Source of the DNA: Branchiostoma floridae
Taxonomy: Eukaryota > Chordata > Leptocardii > Amphioxiformes > Branchiostomatidae
Length of the DNA: 64,000 nucleotides
Direction of reading: 5' to 3'
Assembly (NCBI RefSeq): GCF_000003815.2
Contig: NC_049992.1
Coordinates: 3,147,703-3,211,702, forward strand
Position numbers and translations under genes: made by a program. Below, piece by piece: positions 22,001-33,059 of this stretch (its first letter is position 1; the number at the start of each line of letters is the position of its first letter). Under the pieces are notes generated by a model. That model saw nothing but the letters and a program-made list of their open reading frames with translations, was not told where the DNA came from and made no database searches.

Positions 22001-25000
22001 AATTTCACCCTCTATGGGGAAAAAGAGAAGGAAAATTTACTTTTAAAGAAGAATAGACCTACAGATCTACTTTTCTGCTTCTGTAGGAAAACAGAGGAGG
22101 AAAATGTCAAACTTTGTACAATGAAATAGAAAGGATGACATCCTATCCAGACAAAATTTTTCTGTCAGACACAGAAAAAGGTCTTGAAATATCATTAACA
22201 ACACTTGTGACAATATCAGTTTGCTTGAGTTTACTCACTCATGACTTGCTGACTTGTGCTCTCTTTTGCTCACTTGCTTACCCACTAACTCACCCAATGG
22301 CTCATTCATTCACTCACTCATTCATTCATTCACTCTCTCATTCACTCACTCATTCTCACCTTGATAAGTGTTGAAGAAAGCCTCCCGATCGTCTCTCACA
22401 TCCAGTCGGAAACTCTCGGGAAAAAAGTCTCCCATCTTCAGATGTCTATAAAACATACAAACATTCTTATGTTAGTCTCAAAATCTGCAGTAGATACAAT
22501 TGACCATGTTTTGCCGTGAATTTCTAATCTATGAAAATTTTACTACTTTGTCTTCATCTCCATACAAACATATCTATAGATATATATCCATAGTTATCTT
22601 CTTCAAGATCACCTCAGTGTCACTGACAAAAGATAGTGGATACTACCTGAAATGTCTGACTTTTTCTAAACTCATATCCAGTTGCTTGAGTATCTGCTTT
22701 TTGACATATCTTATTCCAGTATACGTAACAGTTACTGCTTTTTGACATCATATTACCTGGATATCTAACCTTTATCAACATTCCTATGCTAAGAATGGCC
22801 CAATGACCTTGAACCCACCTGCAGTAGCGCCCTTTCTTGACCTTGGCCATGACCCTCTCGTACTCACGGAGACTGTTGAGCAGGCCAATCTTAGTGGTCA
22901 GGATGGCATTGTTGGGGATTCTGTTCACCAGCTGCTCTCCTGGAAGACAAGACTCAAATCATTCATTCCTGCACTTCTGAAAAACAATTACTGTAAATGC
23001 ATTTAAGTTCACGGGGATTTAATTTCGCGGTAGCGAAAAAAGGGACTATTCGCGGTGGTTTTAAGTTCATGGTAGCACCATGCACTGTAGTCTCTTACTG
23101 CCATGGAAAAATGTTCGTGGTGGTCTTAAGTTTGCGGTGAAGTGGCCAACGAGAAAACCGTGACTATAAAACCACCGCAAACATTTCTGAATTTACAGTA
23201 TATTAGACAGCATAACAGATCAGTGCCTTTAGCCAAAATGCTATGTGGCTATGACGTATAAGGACTGCAAAATTAAAAGTTGCATATTTTAGATACACAG
23301 TCATAGGTTCATTAGGAAAAAACAAGTAGGCATCCGCATTAATTGTCTACAAATGTTAAATCATGGGTGGTTTATTTTCATATCTATTATCTTCATGGGC
23401 TTGACAGATTACAAATTAGAAATATCTGAAGTTTCAAAAAGCTTCAGTTTAACTTTATGGGCCACAGATTAGGACAGCAAGCTTCCACTCTCAGGAAGAT
23501 GGATTTTGAAGTTGACAATGATGTCCAACGATCTTGAAATAAGTCTTTAAGTTGAGGTATGCTGATCTTTTGTTTAGTCCTTACCTTCTTTGAAGCAGTA
23601 GTAGTTGATGTGGTTCTTAGTCTCGACCCACTTGAGTTTGAAGTCCTCCCTGTTCTTGTCATGGATTCTCAGCCAGCCCATCCGCACTAACAGGTCCTCT
23701 ACCCTGGAGACAAACAGGGAAAATTGACCCTGAATAAAACTTTTATAACAACTGTATAAGAAAGGAACTCAGGAACAGACAGAAGCAAAATATAGGCCTG
23801 GGTTTGATTCCCGCTGTGGGAACCAATGTCAGAAAGACAGAAACAATATCCTGGCTCCCGGGATTCGAACCTCGCGCCAAACAGGCCGCCAGATCACAAC
23901 CCCAGACACTAAACTGTTATGCCAAAGGGCTTAAAGCCAGTCAGTTTAGCAGTCATTAAACCCCATCGTTACAATTGAATATGCACTTGGTCCAATCCAA
24001 TACATGCTGAAGTTCAAAGATGGTTCTCGGAAAAAATGATTTTGGCCAGAAAAAAAAAACTTTTTTACTTTGAATCAGAGCTGTCTGGAGCTTTTACTTT
24101 TTTCCATCCCACTCATTGTTTGGGAGGCCATGTTGTTGATTTTCACTGTTGATGCTTTCGAGTTTTGCTATCCAACAACTCATACACATACACATACCTA
24201 CAAAAACTAATGAAAACACAACCTTTTTGGCAAAGGTAACGAAAGACAAACTTTTGACATAATCAGTACTCACAGGTGCCCCCCGTTCCCCCCTCCGATG
24301 TAGAAGTACGGCCCCACGTCCTTCCCACTCAGCTGGCGCAGGCTGGTCGACACCGCCGGTTTATTGGTGTATATGGTTTCATAACACCTGGGCTTTGCTC
24401 ACTCGGTGCTTTTATTTGATGCAAAGGCGTTATGACACCATATACACCTCGGGCCGGGTCATTAACCCTTAACTATAGTCAAGTCCCTAGCACTTAGTCC
24501 GTTCTCTGATTCAATACGCACACACACACACACACACATACTGATACTAACGAAAACATGTTACCCTCTTGGTGAAGGTAACAAAACACGAACTTCTGAC
24601 ATAACAAGTACTCACAGGCGCCCCCCGTTTCCCCCTCCGATGTAGAAGTACGGCCCCACGTCCTTTCCGCTCAGCCGGCGCGGGCTGGTGGCCACCGCCG
24701 GTTTCTCGCTGGAGTCGTCATCGGCCTGGGAGAACCGGCTCGGCGCTGCGCAGTCACGGCCACCATTAGACGCAGAGTCCGAACAGCTGTCGTCCGACGA
24801 GGTTTCTGATTGGACAGAAACAACAATTCATGACTTTTGTAAAGTCAATTGTATAAACCTCATACAATGTACTTTGAGCTATAGAAATGAACAGAATAGT
24901 TCTTGGTACAGAACAGTACCGGCAACCTTTAGAGTCCGAACAGCTGTCATCCGACAACATCTCTGATTGGATGGACAGTAATGACAAATTTAGTCACCCA

Positions 25001-26162
25001 TAGCAAAGCTAAAATTGTCTTTTTGCTCTTGTAGGAAGAAATATGACACAAAGTCAAGTGCTACAGGTTTGGACAAGTTTAAAAAATTCACTGACCATAA
25101 TGGGCAAATACAAATACGTGGTCATATCCACTTGTCCGGGGCAATCGGGCCAACAAGCTTATCCAACCCTGTACTGTAGTATTTGACATAGGGCTTTCAA
25201 AATTTAATATACCATCAATGATCATCATTTCCCACTGACTGTAAAGACTGATTTGACAAAGTTGTATCTGTCCGTGGTACTGAAATATATATAATTGTAA
25301 AGTTTACCTGAACTTTTAATTTTGTGTAATATGAAGTAAAAGTCCATCAGAACATAATTTCCTCTAATGAAGTCTAAACAGACATTGGAAACCTCCAGGA
25401 CCTGACTTTAAAGTCTTAAAGTAACATACCTGAGCTTGAGGAGCTGGACGTTTCCTCTTTCCCTTCGCTTCCTTCCGGTGCACACGTCACGGGGCCTTCT
25501 GACGATTGACACTCCGTTCCTGATGTCACATGACCAACGGACGACCTTCCTGTCCTTTCCAAGGTCACAGAACCAAATGTTTGCCTGTCTATCTTTCCGA
25601 AAAGTAACGCCAGAAAATCTGATAATAAACTAACGTTGCTAACACTACACTGTTTGGAGGGTTCTACTGTTCTAATACTGAAGTCATCTTCTTTCCACAA
25701 TAGTAACTGCGATAATACGTGTCCAAAGTCTACTCTATCATGGTCGGGACTGCTTTCTGTCTCACTTGCGCCCTCTGTCTGATTGTCTCGTATTGCACGC
25801 AAACATCTGGCTATGAGTTGACTTACAAAAATGTCAGAACTTTGACATAAAGCAGATGACGGCAGCAGTTCTGTATGTGTCAAAGCCCTGATATTGGAAG
25901 GCAAGTAATTTTCTGTCCATGGAATGGCATTCGATCTTCCAGTCTGGCTTCCGTAAAAACGGTCGGAATGCCAGTGTCGTATATGGAATCTACAGGAGCA
26001 TTCTGTACTGGAAACTTCTAGAGTCCTTCTGTCTAGGGCACAGAGTGCGTCTGCTTCAGCAGTGAAGCCAGATTCCCCGCTTGTGTGGCCATATCTGTAG
26101 CATGAGGCAGTTTGTACTATCGTGGGAGAGTCCTCCTGTACACATGTCTCTGCTTTCACCAT
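16028..26162 (-). CDS. TTLL10: TTLL10-like tubulin tyrosine ligase family protein (polyglycylase type)
   Basis: Twelve in-frame exons, 855 codons: 25430-26162, 24616-24805, 23585-23703, 22819-22939, 22360-22445, 21745-21916, 20910-21081, 19642-19782, 19120-19236, 17874-17967, 17338-17498, 16028-16489. An in-frame TAG ten codons upstream supports the ATG at 26162. The first roughly 290 residues are Ser-rich with no domain I recognise. The TTL core (about 297-665) shows PYFYIGGGNGG, NNAILTTKIGLL, WICKPTGMNRGRGI (ATP binding), KKFDIRVYMLIAC, GIDFLLDEDMK and YLLEINVNPALHTNCEVL (metal-binding ExN). This order matches TTLL10, which elongates polyglycine chains on tubulin and other proteins. The last exon encodes a Pro/Ser/Thr/Lys-rich tail of about 150 residues. 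The ATP- and metal-binding motifs are intact, so activity is plausible. TTLL3/8 is the nearest alternative. Several introns carry partial exon copies. Confidence 0.85.
16690..17337 (-). repeat. Minisatellite derived from the end of TTLL10 exon 11 and its donor
   Basis: A 134-bp unit recurs at about 16979, 17113 and 17247, with a shorter copy at 16882. Its coding part matches the functional exon end at 17338-17406 (LPKIPPARGPEVTYPRSQ on the minus strand). Each unit also contains runs of a 17-bp subrepeat, TGACCTATGACCTGTAC, which on the minus strand restates the donor context CAG|GTCAGTACAG. The functional donor is therefore followed by many look-alike donors. Confidence 0.85.
20152..20588 (-). 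repeat. 31-bp minisatellite, about 14 units, each carrying a splice-donor-like sequence
   Basis: The unit on the plus strand is TGTAAGAACGTACCTGATTG plus GTTCAGTGCTC. On the transcribed minus strand each unit reads AACCAATCAG|GTACGTTCTTACAG. This matches the functional exon-7 end and donor at 20910 (AACCAATCAG|GTATGTTCTTACAG). The array lies in the intron just downstream of that exon. Confidence 0.9.
20560..20870 (-). repeat. Two partial copies of TTLL10 exon 7 (3' part plus donor)
   Basis: Copies at about 20744-20866 and 20564-20671 repeat the 3' part of the exon at 20910-21081. Both encode CTNPYVVMYHPGYVRLCVQD and end TAHLTNQ at a GTACGG donor, with D for E in SAEDLN. The 20744 copy begins at MLIACTN, fused to intron sequence; neither has a proper acceptor. 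They bridge the functional exon and the 31-bp array. Confidence 0.88.
21141..21219. repeat. Perfect 33-bp inverted repeat with 13-nt loop
   Basis: Arms 21141-21173 and 21187-21219 are exact complements (TTTCATGTTACTACAAATTT onward). It lies in the TTLL10 intron between exons 6 and 7. It would fold into a 33-bp hairpin in RNA from either strand. Confidence 0.9.
21957..22102 (-). repeat. Partial copies of the start of TTLL10 exon 6
   Basis: At 21965-22018 the minus strand repeats the exon-6 acceptor and start (CATAG|AGGGTGAAATTTGGATC then TGTAAGCCGACT), followed by a frame-breaking change. A weaker third copy lies at 22060-22102. The functional exon starts at 21916. Confidence 0.75.
22619..22660 (+). 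ncRNA. Degenerate hammerhead ribozyme-like motif in a Penelope-type relic
   Basis: It reads GTCA, CTGACAA (core CUGANGA with one change), an imperfect stem II AGATAGT/ACTACCT with GGAT loop, GAAAT, GTC, TGAC. Stem I GTCA/TGAC is intact. The usual downstream tail, CATATCCAGTTGCTTGAGTA, follows at about 22674. Confidence 0.5.
22989..23200. mobile_element. MITE with TACTGTAAATGC ends
   Basis: It begins TACTGTAAATGC and ends GAATTTACAGTA. Inside are direct and inverted TTCGCGGTGGTTTTAAGTTC-like modules. It lies in a TTLL10 intron and is related to 2599-2790. Confidence 0.75.
23790..23945 (-). mobile_element. tRNA-derived SINE fragment
   Basis: The minus strand has a B-box GAGGTTCGAATCCCGGGA and an A-box-like TGGCATAACAGTTTAGTG upstream of it. 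A second B-box-like GGGTTTGATTCCCGC lies on the plus strand near 23799. No target duplication was seen. Confidence 0.45.
24271..24360 (-). repeat. Copy of the end of TTLL10 exon 2 plus donor
   Basis: The minus strand repeats the exon-2 end at 24616 (LSGKDVGPYFYIGGGNGG and the GTGAGTACT donor). The following 75 bp of intron is also repeated, at about a 340-bp period. The copy has no acceptor; its upstream side abuts a palindromic element at 24365-24450. Confidence 0.85.
24365..24450. mobile_element. Small palindromic element
   Basis: GGTGTATATGGTTTCATAAC on the left pairs with GTTATGACACCATATACACC on the right, with an internal loop containing GCTCACTCGGTGC. It is inserted between the two exon-2 end copies. 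Confidence 0.7.
24915..24962 (-). repeat. Copy of the start of TTLL10 exon 2 with acceptor
   Basis: The minus strand reads ATCAG|AGATGTTGTCGGATGAC then AGCTGTTCGGACTCTA. It matches the functional exon start at 24805 (DDSCSDS) and then diverges. Confidence 0.75.
25064..25171. mobile_element. Short MITE relic with CAGGTTTGGACAAGTT end
   Basis: The left CAGGTTTGGACAAGTT and the right AAGCTTATCCAACCCTG are inverted. Internally it has GGGCAAAT and GGGCAATCGGGC, relating it to 11452-11777. Confidence 0.6.
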
Positions 26163-26545
26163 TGTGATGGTCAAGTTATGGGTCTCAGGCTATCCAATCT
26201 CTTCAGCCAGAAGCTGAAAAAACAAAACATGAAAGGGCACAATATTTTCAATGGCAAAAGGTCTATCTAAGACAGGGCTGAAAATTTTTCAAATTTTGGT
26301 ACAAAAAATTGAGATTCATATTTAATGAACCTGAACAGCCACCTGTAAAAGTACCATCAAGTAATGATACGTGTCTTTATTCAATTCCTGTACAGTGATG
26401 TATTCTAGCTTGTCAGGTTTTAGCTTGCACTAATAAGGATGGACCATATATACTGACTGTCTTGAAGTTGACAACTTACAACGAGCAATGATTGACAGGG
26501 ATGCATGGGCTGCGCGACCGGATGGACTCGACTTAAGCAAGTCTG
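26163..26545. other. Upstream of the TTLL10 start codon
   Basis: On the minus strand TTTTTTCAG|CTTCTGGCTGAAG near 26218 could be the acceptor of a 5' UTR exon. No promoter element is clear. Confidence 0.35.
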
Positions 26546-27020
26546 AACCCCACCAACATAGTGTTCCTTCATCACTTTCCTTATCTCATCTTATCTCATC
26601 ATCTTCATCCTTGTACCAATCATCTACATCCCCTCCTCCTCAGCAATGCCACATGGACCATGATGACTGTTTGAACCCCACCAACATCATTACCAGACAG
26701 TATCAGTTTTCATTCATCAGTATCCCCATCTTATATCATCATCATCATCATCATCATCATCATCTACATCCTAGTACCAATCATCTCCATCCCCTCCTCC
26801 TCAGCAATGCCACATGGACCATGACTCTCTGAACCCCACCAACATTATTATCAAACAGTATTAGTGTTCCTACATCACTGTGCCCATCTCATATCATCAT
26901 CTTCATCCTAGTACCAATCATCTCCATCCCCTCCTCCTCAGCAATGCCACATGGACCATGATGACTGTTTGAACCCCACCAACATCATTACCAGACAGTA
27001 TTAGTATTCCTTTCAAAAAC
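26546..27020 (+). repeat. Minisatellite, 130-155-bp unit, 3 full copies plus part
   Basis: Units begin GAACCCCACCAACAT at 26546, 26675, 26830 and 26970. They contain CCCCTCCTCCTCAGCAATGC and CCACATGGACCATGA. An ATC microsatellite has expanded in the second unit (about 26730-26763). Confidence 0.85.
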
Positions 27021-27137
27021 TAAATGCTGCCTGGTAAGATGTTGCCGAGATCCCAAACTGTGCGGCATTGCTTGGTGTTGACTAGGAGGGGTGATGGTGT
27101 GTTTCATCATTACCATCATCACCTTTGCTATCATCAT

Positions 27138-27213
27138 CAACATGATGTGTGTTTCATCATCATCATCATCATCATCATCACTATCATCATCATCATCATC
27201 ATCCACATCATGT
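27138..27213 (+). repeat. ATC/CAT microsatellite
   Basis: Two runs of (ATC)n separated by short unlike sequence. Open frames through them are low-complexity artefacts. Confidence 0.9.
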
Positions 27214-27270
27214 TTTTTTGAAAATCACATTGGTGTACACAGGAGTTGAATGACAGAGCAAATACACTAG

Positions 27271-27620
27271 CAGGGCTCGAAATTCATTTTTGGGATTAGG
27301 TGCACTGGTGCACCCAGCTTAAAAAATTGGGTGCACCAAAAAAAATTTGGGTGCACCACTTAAATTTAAGTAATAACCTAATAATAAAACTTAGTTGCAA
27401 GCTATCAAATTCTTAAACAAGTACCATGACAGACATTTTTATCATCTTTCTAACTTAGATGTCACGAATATGATGTATATTAGTATACTTTGATATCTTT
27501 ACATACATAAACCTAAGAAATTATTTGGGTGCACCCTGTGCACCCACAAAAAATAATTGGGTGCACAGCTCCAATTTTGGGTGCACCTGGGTGCACATGC
27601 ACATAGTATTCCGAGCCCTG
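27271..27620. mobile_element. MITE of the CAGGGCTCGAAA family, GGGTGCACC variant, 5-bp target duplication
   Basis: It begins CAGGGCTCGAAATTC and ends ATTCCGAGCCCTG. Exact 5-bp duplications ACTAG flank it (27266-27270, 27621-27625). Many TTGGGTGCACC modules in both orientations sit next to each end. Confidence 0.85.
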
Positions 27621-27829
27621 ACTAGGGATAGGCAACTGTCCTCCATTCCAAAGAATTTGGAGATTTAGACAAATTAAAGAATGTAATTCTAAAGATAAAA
27701 TGTAGTATTTTATAATTAAGTCTTCTTGAGTAGTGAAATTGCTGTCAGATTGGTCACAGCTGAATGAAGACTGTGACCACATGTGACCTAATAGTAATAG
27801 CAGCCCTGGTCAATCTGAATTTCTCTACA

Positions 27830-28100
27830 CACACCCTCTCTCTTCACACACCCTCTCTCTGTCACACACGCACATGGACATACACACACACACACAAGGA
27901 CACACACACACATGCACATGGATACACACACACACACATGGACACACACACACGCATAATATGGATACACACACACACACACATGGACATACACACACAG
28001 ACAAGGACACACACACACACGCACATGGATACACACACACACACATGGACACACACACACGCATATGGATACACACACACACACACACACACACACAAAT
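27830..28100 (+). repeat. CA-rich micro/minisatellite
   Basis: Runs of (CA)n are interrupted by ACATGGA and ATGGATACACA. Long frames on both strands are simple-repeat artefacts. Confidence 0.95.
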
Positions 28101-29794
28101 AATACACCCCTTGACACAGCCTGCTTTACATGTAGGTGAGAAACACGATGGCTTCCATCTACTGGATCTGCACGTCACATTACCAAATCATCATGACACA
28201 TATACATTAAGTTCTCTCTACTCGACCAAGCTATTTGGCACAGTGAAGTTTTCTGCCAATAACCATTTATGACTAATTCAAACTTTGCCCTATTCTATTA
28301 CCTTTAGTATTAGATTTAGAGAAGTCATTGCTGTAAACTTGCAATTTGGCAAGCCTTGTTGTAAGACAAGTGTTGACATTCTGTATTATTCATATTCATA
28401 TATTCATATAGTAGGAAACAGAAATGAAGTATTTTAAGCCTTACATTATTCAAGTTTACCAACAAACTGGCAGGTTGAAGTGATGTTATCTCGTCAGTGA
28501 CACAAAATGTAACTCTGGACTGTTTCCAGGACCTGTTCCTCTGTCTCTAGGTATCAGTTGGGACAGAAAAAATAAGGTGAGCTTCCAAACGATGAGTGGG
28601 GCGGAAATGAGTTCAAAGCTGGAGTCGGCCCTGATGTACAGTACTGTAAATGTTAACATTCGTCACAACTGTAACCTACAGGGACAAACCAACCTCAGTC
28701 CAGCCTAGAATAGAAAATAACAAGAAACTGTGATGCACAGCCATGACAACAATTAAGGTACTTACTGTTAGGGTATTATAAAGAACCCATGGCCAGATTC
28801 TGGGCTCAATTATTCAAAAATCATCCTTCCTTTTCTTTCTATAGAGCTCAAATATTAAATAGTCTCCAGTAGTAAGAGCTTCATTTTCATTATTCAAGCA
28901 GCCTTTTTGGTAGATTGCTGAAAATAACACCTGAAGTTTAATCAGGCCCCAGGTGTGACCAGGTGTTTGATGTAATGTAACCCGCTACAGCTGTGTAACT
29001 GTGGGGCCTGTGTGTTACACAATAAGGTCATTACTGATTAAAAAGCACTTGTCTCTTGTGGTACCTGTATAGTAATTATGCCTGCATTTCCCTATACTTT
29101 TAATAGAGGGCACTATTAGGCAAAGTTTTACCTTTGATGTGCTGCAGTATGAATGGTAAAGAATTTGTTTTAACTGGATATTTTCTAAATCTCTTTGGGT
29201 AATCATCCTTTTATCCGTTCTTTTAAGAAAGATTTAATATAGATATTTGACTTAACAAGCTAAACATCAATAATCTAAAACCCTTGTTACAAGCCAACAG
29301 CTAAAGCCATACTGAGGCAAGGCAAATCTACAATTTATAAATTGATATGTTTATGGTTTAAGCTTTTGGCTTTATATGTAAACTTTCCGCTTGCTCTAAA
29401 GAATTTGCTACTCTCTGTTCGATAGATAAATTCAACTACATTCTGGGAGGCGACAACCCTCACTGTGTACAAGTAGGCAAATATACCCACGAATGCTTAT
29501 ACCGTAGAACCAATGACAATTTTGCTAGACCCAATATTATGTTGATTTATTCAGAACTGTAGATATCCAAATATGTCTGTTTAGTTGTACTGTAAGTAGT
29601 TGTTATAGACCTTTCAAAAGTCGCTGTACAGGACAACTGTAGCCCTGATCCTTTTTATATACTATAGCTAGCCTACTGTAAGTTATAATTAGACTACACC
29701 ATGATATAGCACTCAATTGAACGTTGAAGTACTTCTGTCCTGTTGGACAGGTCCGTTGTATATGTGCGGAGTCCCGTCATCATTACCAGACAGT
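28101..29794. other. Intergenic, no gene seen
   Basis: AT-rich unique-looking sequence with only short open frames. It could hold 5' untranslated exons of TTLL10, but nothing supports a boundary. Confidence 0.35.
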
Positions 29795-30063
29795 GTTAGA
29801 TCCCAGAACCATCTAAACCTGCCAGGTAAGATGACACAACTCCGCCATGTTAGATCTCAGAACCGTCTAAACCTGCCAGGTAAGATGGCACAACTCCGCC
29901 ATGTTAGATCTCAGAACCGTCTAAACCTGCCAGGTAAGATGGCACAACTCCGCCATGTTAGATCCCAGAACCATCTAAACCTGCCAGGTAAGATGACACA
30001 ACTCCGCCATGTTAGATCCCAGAACCGTCTAAACCTGCCAGGTAAGATGGCACAACTCCGCCA
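29795..30063 (+). repeat. 54-bp minisatellite, 5 copies, in frame and donor-containing
   Basis: Units start GTTAGATC at 29795, 29849, 29903, 29957 and 30011, exactly 54 bp apart. Because 54 is a multiple of 3 the array keeps one frame open, giving an 18-residue repeat (VRSQNRLNLPGKMAQLRH). Each unit holds TGCCAG|GTAAGATGGC, a strong 5' splice-site match. There is no evidence that it is translated. Confidence 0.9.
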
Positions 30064-31005
30064 GTCAGCAATTTGTCTCACCTTTTCCTACTCAACAATG
30101 TCTACATTCTGAGCCTAGAATTTTAGTTTAAAATTCTAACTTAAAAAGGTATTCTACTCATATTAGCACTATCTAACTACTACGATATTCAGTTTTTCAC
30201 TGAGCTGTCACTCAATTATTGACTTGTCGTTTAGCCAGCACATTTTTACACTTATTCAATGATGTAATGTTACATTTTTTTTATTGTTATAAATTTGTAA
30301 ATGTCTGTGTATTGTCATTATCAAATGTTACTCATAATATTATGTGCCTTTATGACACGTGGTGATTTTTTTGCTGAATATTCACTGAACATGACAGATC
30401 AAAATTGTCATACACTTTAAGTTACTGATATCTTAATATATTTCAAATATGGCAGCTTTCAAACTGAATATTTTAGGAAAAATCTTTTCAAGTTCGAACA
30501 TACCAAAGTTGATGATATCTATTTTTAGATTAAGATTAACTATAACTAGTATAAGGATACACTTAAGGTTAATTCTTTCTACTCTAATTTTTTCTGAATT
30601 GATCGATCCATTCATTAAATTTATCCCAGGATGCTTGTTTCTTTTTTATTTCTATTCTCGTTATTTTTACCCGAGTTTCTTTAAAAAAAATATGACACCC
30701 TTGAAATTAAATTAGAGAGGCCTGGTGATATTCACTTCAACGGGCCAAACTGACAACTGTAACCACATTAATGTCGTGTTAAACACAGAGACAAGTGACT
30801 CACAATGTATTGAATTAATGAAAAGGTCGGGTCAAACATGAAGGTCGCGCAGAGCTGAGTCATGTTAGCGTTGTTTTTTGTTTCACAGGGCGGGGTGTGG
30901 TAGGCGTGGGAGGGGGGTGACAGTAGGCCGTGACAAACCTATTCTTATCAGTGGATAATGAGATAAAAGGGTCTAATAAGCACAGTGTAGTTAGAAACCA
31001 CAATT
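30064..31005. other. Intergenic, no gene seen
   Basis: AT-rich. A GGGCGGGGTGTGG patch near 30890 is GC-box-like but isolated. Confidence 0.35.
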
Positions 31006-31346
31006 CAGGGCTCGAAATACTTTTTCCTGCATACCTGCACAGTTGCAGGTATATATATGAAACCTACCTGCACCAGACAAATTTTACCTGCACCACTCTG
31101 AATTCAGGAAGTATGGATCGTATCAAATTGTTCAGGAACCATTGCTATTTTTTCTTTCATACTTTATAGGTGGTAAGAGTCAATGCAGCTAATAACAATC
31201 CATATACACCTACATCATAGGACATTTATGTATAAAACCCAGTACATGGACTAGTGCAGGTTAGGTGCAGGTAGACACCAGAAATATAACACAGCTCCAA
31301 TATTACCTGCACTAACCTGCATATGCAGGTGGTATTTCAAGCCCTG
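31006..31346. mobile_element. MITE of the CAGGGCTCGAAA family, GCAGGT variant
   Basis: It begins CAGGGCTCGAAATAC and ends TTTCAAGCCCTG. TACCTGCAC and GTGCAGGT modules lie at both ends. The target duplication is not visible. It is close in sequence to 32683-33014. Confidence 0.75.
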
Positions 31347-31635
31347 CCTTCAGATGTTTTTTTCAGATAGCATTTCTCTGACTGGCTAGACTTTCAATTT
31401 ACAGTTTACTTTGTTACTGATGTTGAACTTGGCCTTATGTCAAGAATCTGAATCTTACATAAAATGAAATCCATGGGGACAGACTGGAGTGTGGGAGCTA
31501 GTTGTTTCAACTTTTCGACATTGTAGATTTCTTCGTCTGGAATCTGTGGATTTTAAGGCACAATGGTGAATATCAAACCACGATGTAATGCCAAAAAGGA
31601 CTTGCTCAAAGCAACTGGATATGATTTTAGAAACG

Positions 31636-31677
31636 GTCAGACGTTTCAACTAGCATCCGCTAGTTTTCTTCAGTGAC
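31636..31677 (-). ncRNA. Hammerhead ribozyme motif in a Penelope-type relic
   Basis: On the minus strand: GTCA, CTGAAGA (fits CUGANGA), AAACTAGC-GGAT-GCTAGTT (7-bp perfect stem II), GAAAC, GTC, TGAC. Stem I GTCA/TGAC pairs, GTC is a valid cleavage triplet, and stem III is minimal, as is known for hammerheads in Penelope-like elements. All core bases are present. It is followed by TTTCTAAAATCATATCCAGT, the shared family tail. Confidence 0.75.
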
Positions 31678-32089
31678 ACTGAAGAGATCTTGTTAGAGAG
31701 GGTTTTTATATCCTATCTGTGATCTGACTACTAGTAGTCATGTAAAAGAGATCTAGTTGAAGAACAGGTTTATCCTAACTACGAATTAATATGCAAAAAG
31801 GGCAGATGTAACAGTTTCTTGTTCTGTGAGCTGGGATGCGTGCCAAACTGATGTCTTAAACTTTAAACAAGATTTATTTCTGGACCAAGCTGCACTCACT
31901 TAGAGTAAACTTAGGCATCTGTCAGGACCAGGTCTCTTGTGTGGTTGGTGAGATTTTATGTCTTGGTCTGGTTGGGCTGCCATATACAGTATTAAGTAAC
32001 TGGGAAATCAGTCAAAAACAATGTCTTAAGTTTCATAAGGAGATTTCTTGGCTTGTCTTAAAAGTTGGGCACCAAACTTATTCCACTAG

Positions 32090-32223
32090 TATTGTAGTAA
32101 CTGAAATTGTTGCAATATACCGTATATGTGTAGTATTAGACTGTATCTTTTGTTGTATATACATTGCCATACACTGTCACTGATGCAATTGTTGCGCAAT
32201 AAACCATCTATCTATCTATCTAT
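32090..32223 (+). mobile_element. LINE 3'-end relic with CTAT tail
   Basis: It contains TTGTTGTATATACATTGCCA, then GATGCAATTGTTGCGCAATA and AACC followed by (ATCT)n. Similar 3' ends occur at 48044-48115 (minus) and 49395-49460. Confidence 0.6.
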
Positions 32224-32682
32224 CAAAAAACACCTTATGTTTAAAAAAAAGGTTCTCTTACTAACTGGGATACAAGTCAAAATAATGTCTTAAGTGTGGA
32301 ATGTATGGCTTGTCTTATTAGAGTACCAAACCTGGTCATACGTTTTTGAAAAGATTCCTTCAAATGGTGGGAATCTTAAGGCAGTGAAAGAGTAACCACA
32401 GGTGAAAATACTGTATCAGACTATGAACCAAAGCTAATAACTTAAGACAATTTTCTTAAGATGGCTGGTGTTTAAGACTCCTTAAGACAATTGTGGACTG
32501 TGAGGAAACTTGACTGGCATCATTACCAGGCAGTATTTGAATATGGAAACACATCGAATGCTGCCAAGTAAGATGTCAGGAATCAAGCTAACATGTCCTT
32601 CTGTGGAACCAGAACGTCCTGGTACTTATTAAGTACTACAGCATTTCTGAGGTAAAGTGGGGAATTGAAATTTACTATGAAT

Positions 32683-33014
32683 CAGGGCTAGAGATACTTT
32701 TTTCTGCATACCTGCACTGGTGCAGGTAACATTGAAAATTACCTGCACCAGACAAATTTTACCTGCACAACTCTGAACTTAAGAATTATGAATCATGCTA
32801 AAGTTGTTCAGGAACCATGCATCACTATTTTTTCTTTCATACTTTATCAATGCAGCTCATAAGAATCCATACACACCTACATCATAGAAAATTTATGTAT
32901 AAAACCCAGTACATAGACTAGTGCAGGTTAGGTGCAGGTAGACATCAGAAATACCTGCACAGCTCCAACTTTACCTGCATTAACGTGCATATGCAGGTGG
33001 TATTTCGAGCCCTG
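32683..33014. mobile_element. MITE of the CAGGGCTCGAAA family, GCAGGT variant, 5-bp target duplication
   Basis: It begins CAGGGCTAGAGATAC and ends TATTTCGAGCCCTG. The 5-bp TGAAT flanks both sides (32678-32682, 33015-33019). Internal TACCTGCAC and GTGCAGGTA modules. Confidence 0.85.
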
Positions 33015-33059
33015 TGAATATATATTCTTAATCATTGTTAATTATGTTTCACAACTAAT

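Noticed and set aside
26488-27221. His- and Asp-rich open frames
   Set aside because: They run through ATC repeats and the 130-155-bp minisatellite.
27764-28272. Long open frames on both strands
   Set aside because: They translate a CA microsatellite (THTHTH or CVCVCV) and have no gene signals.
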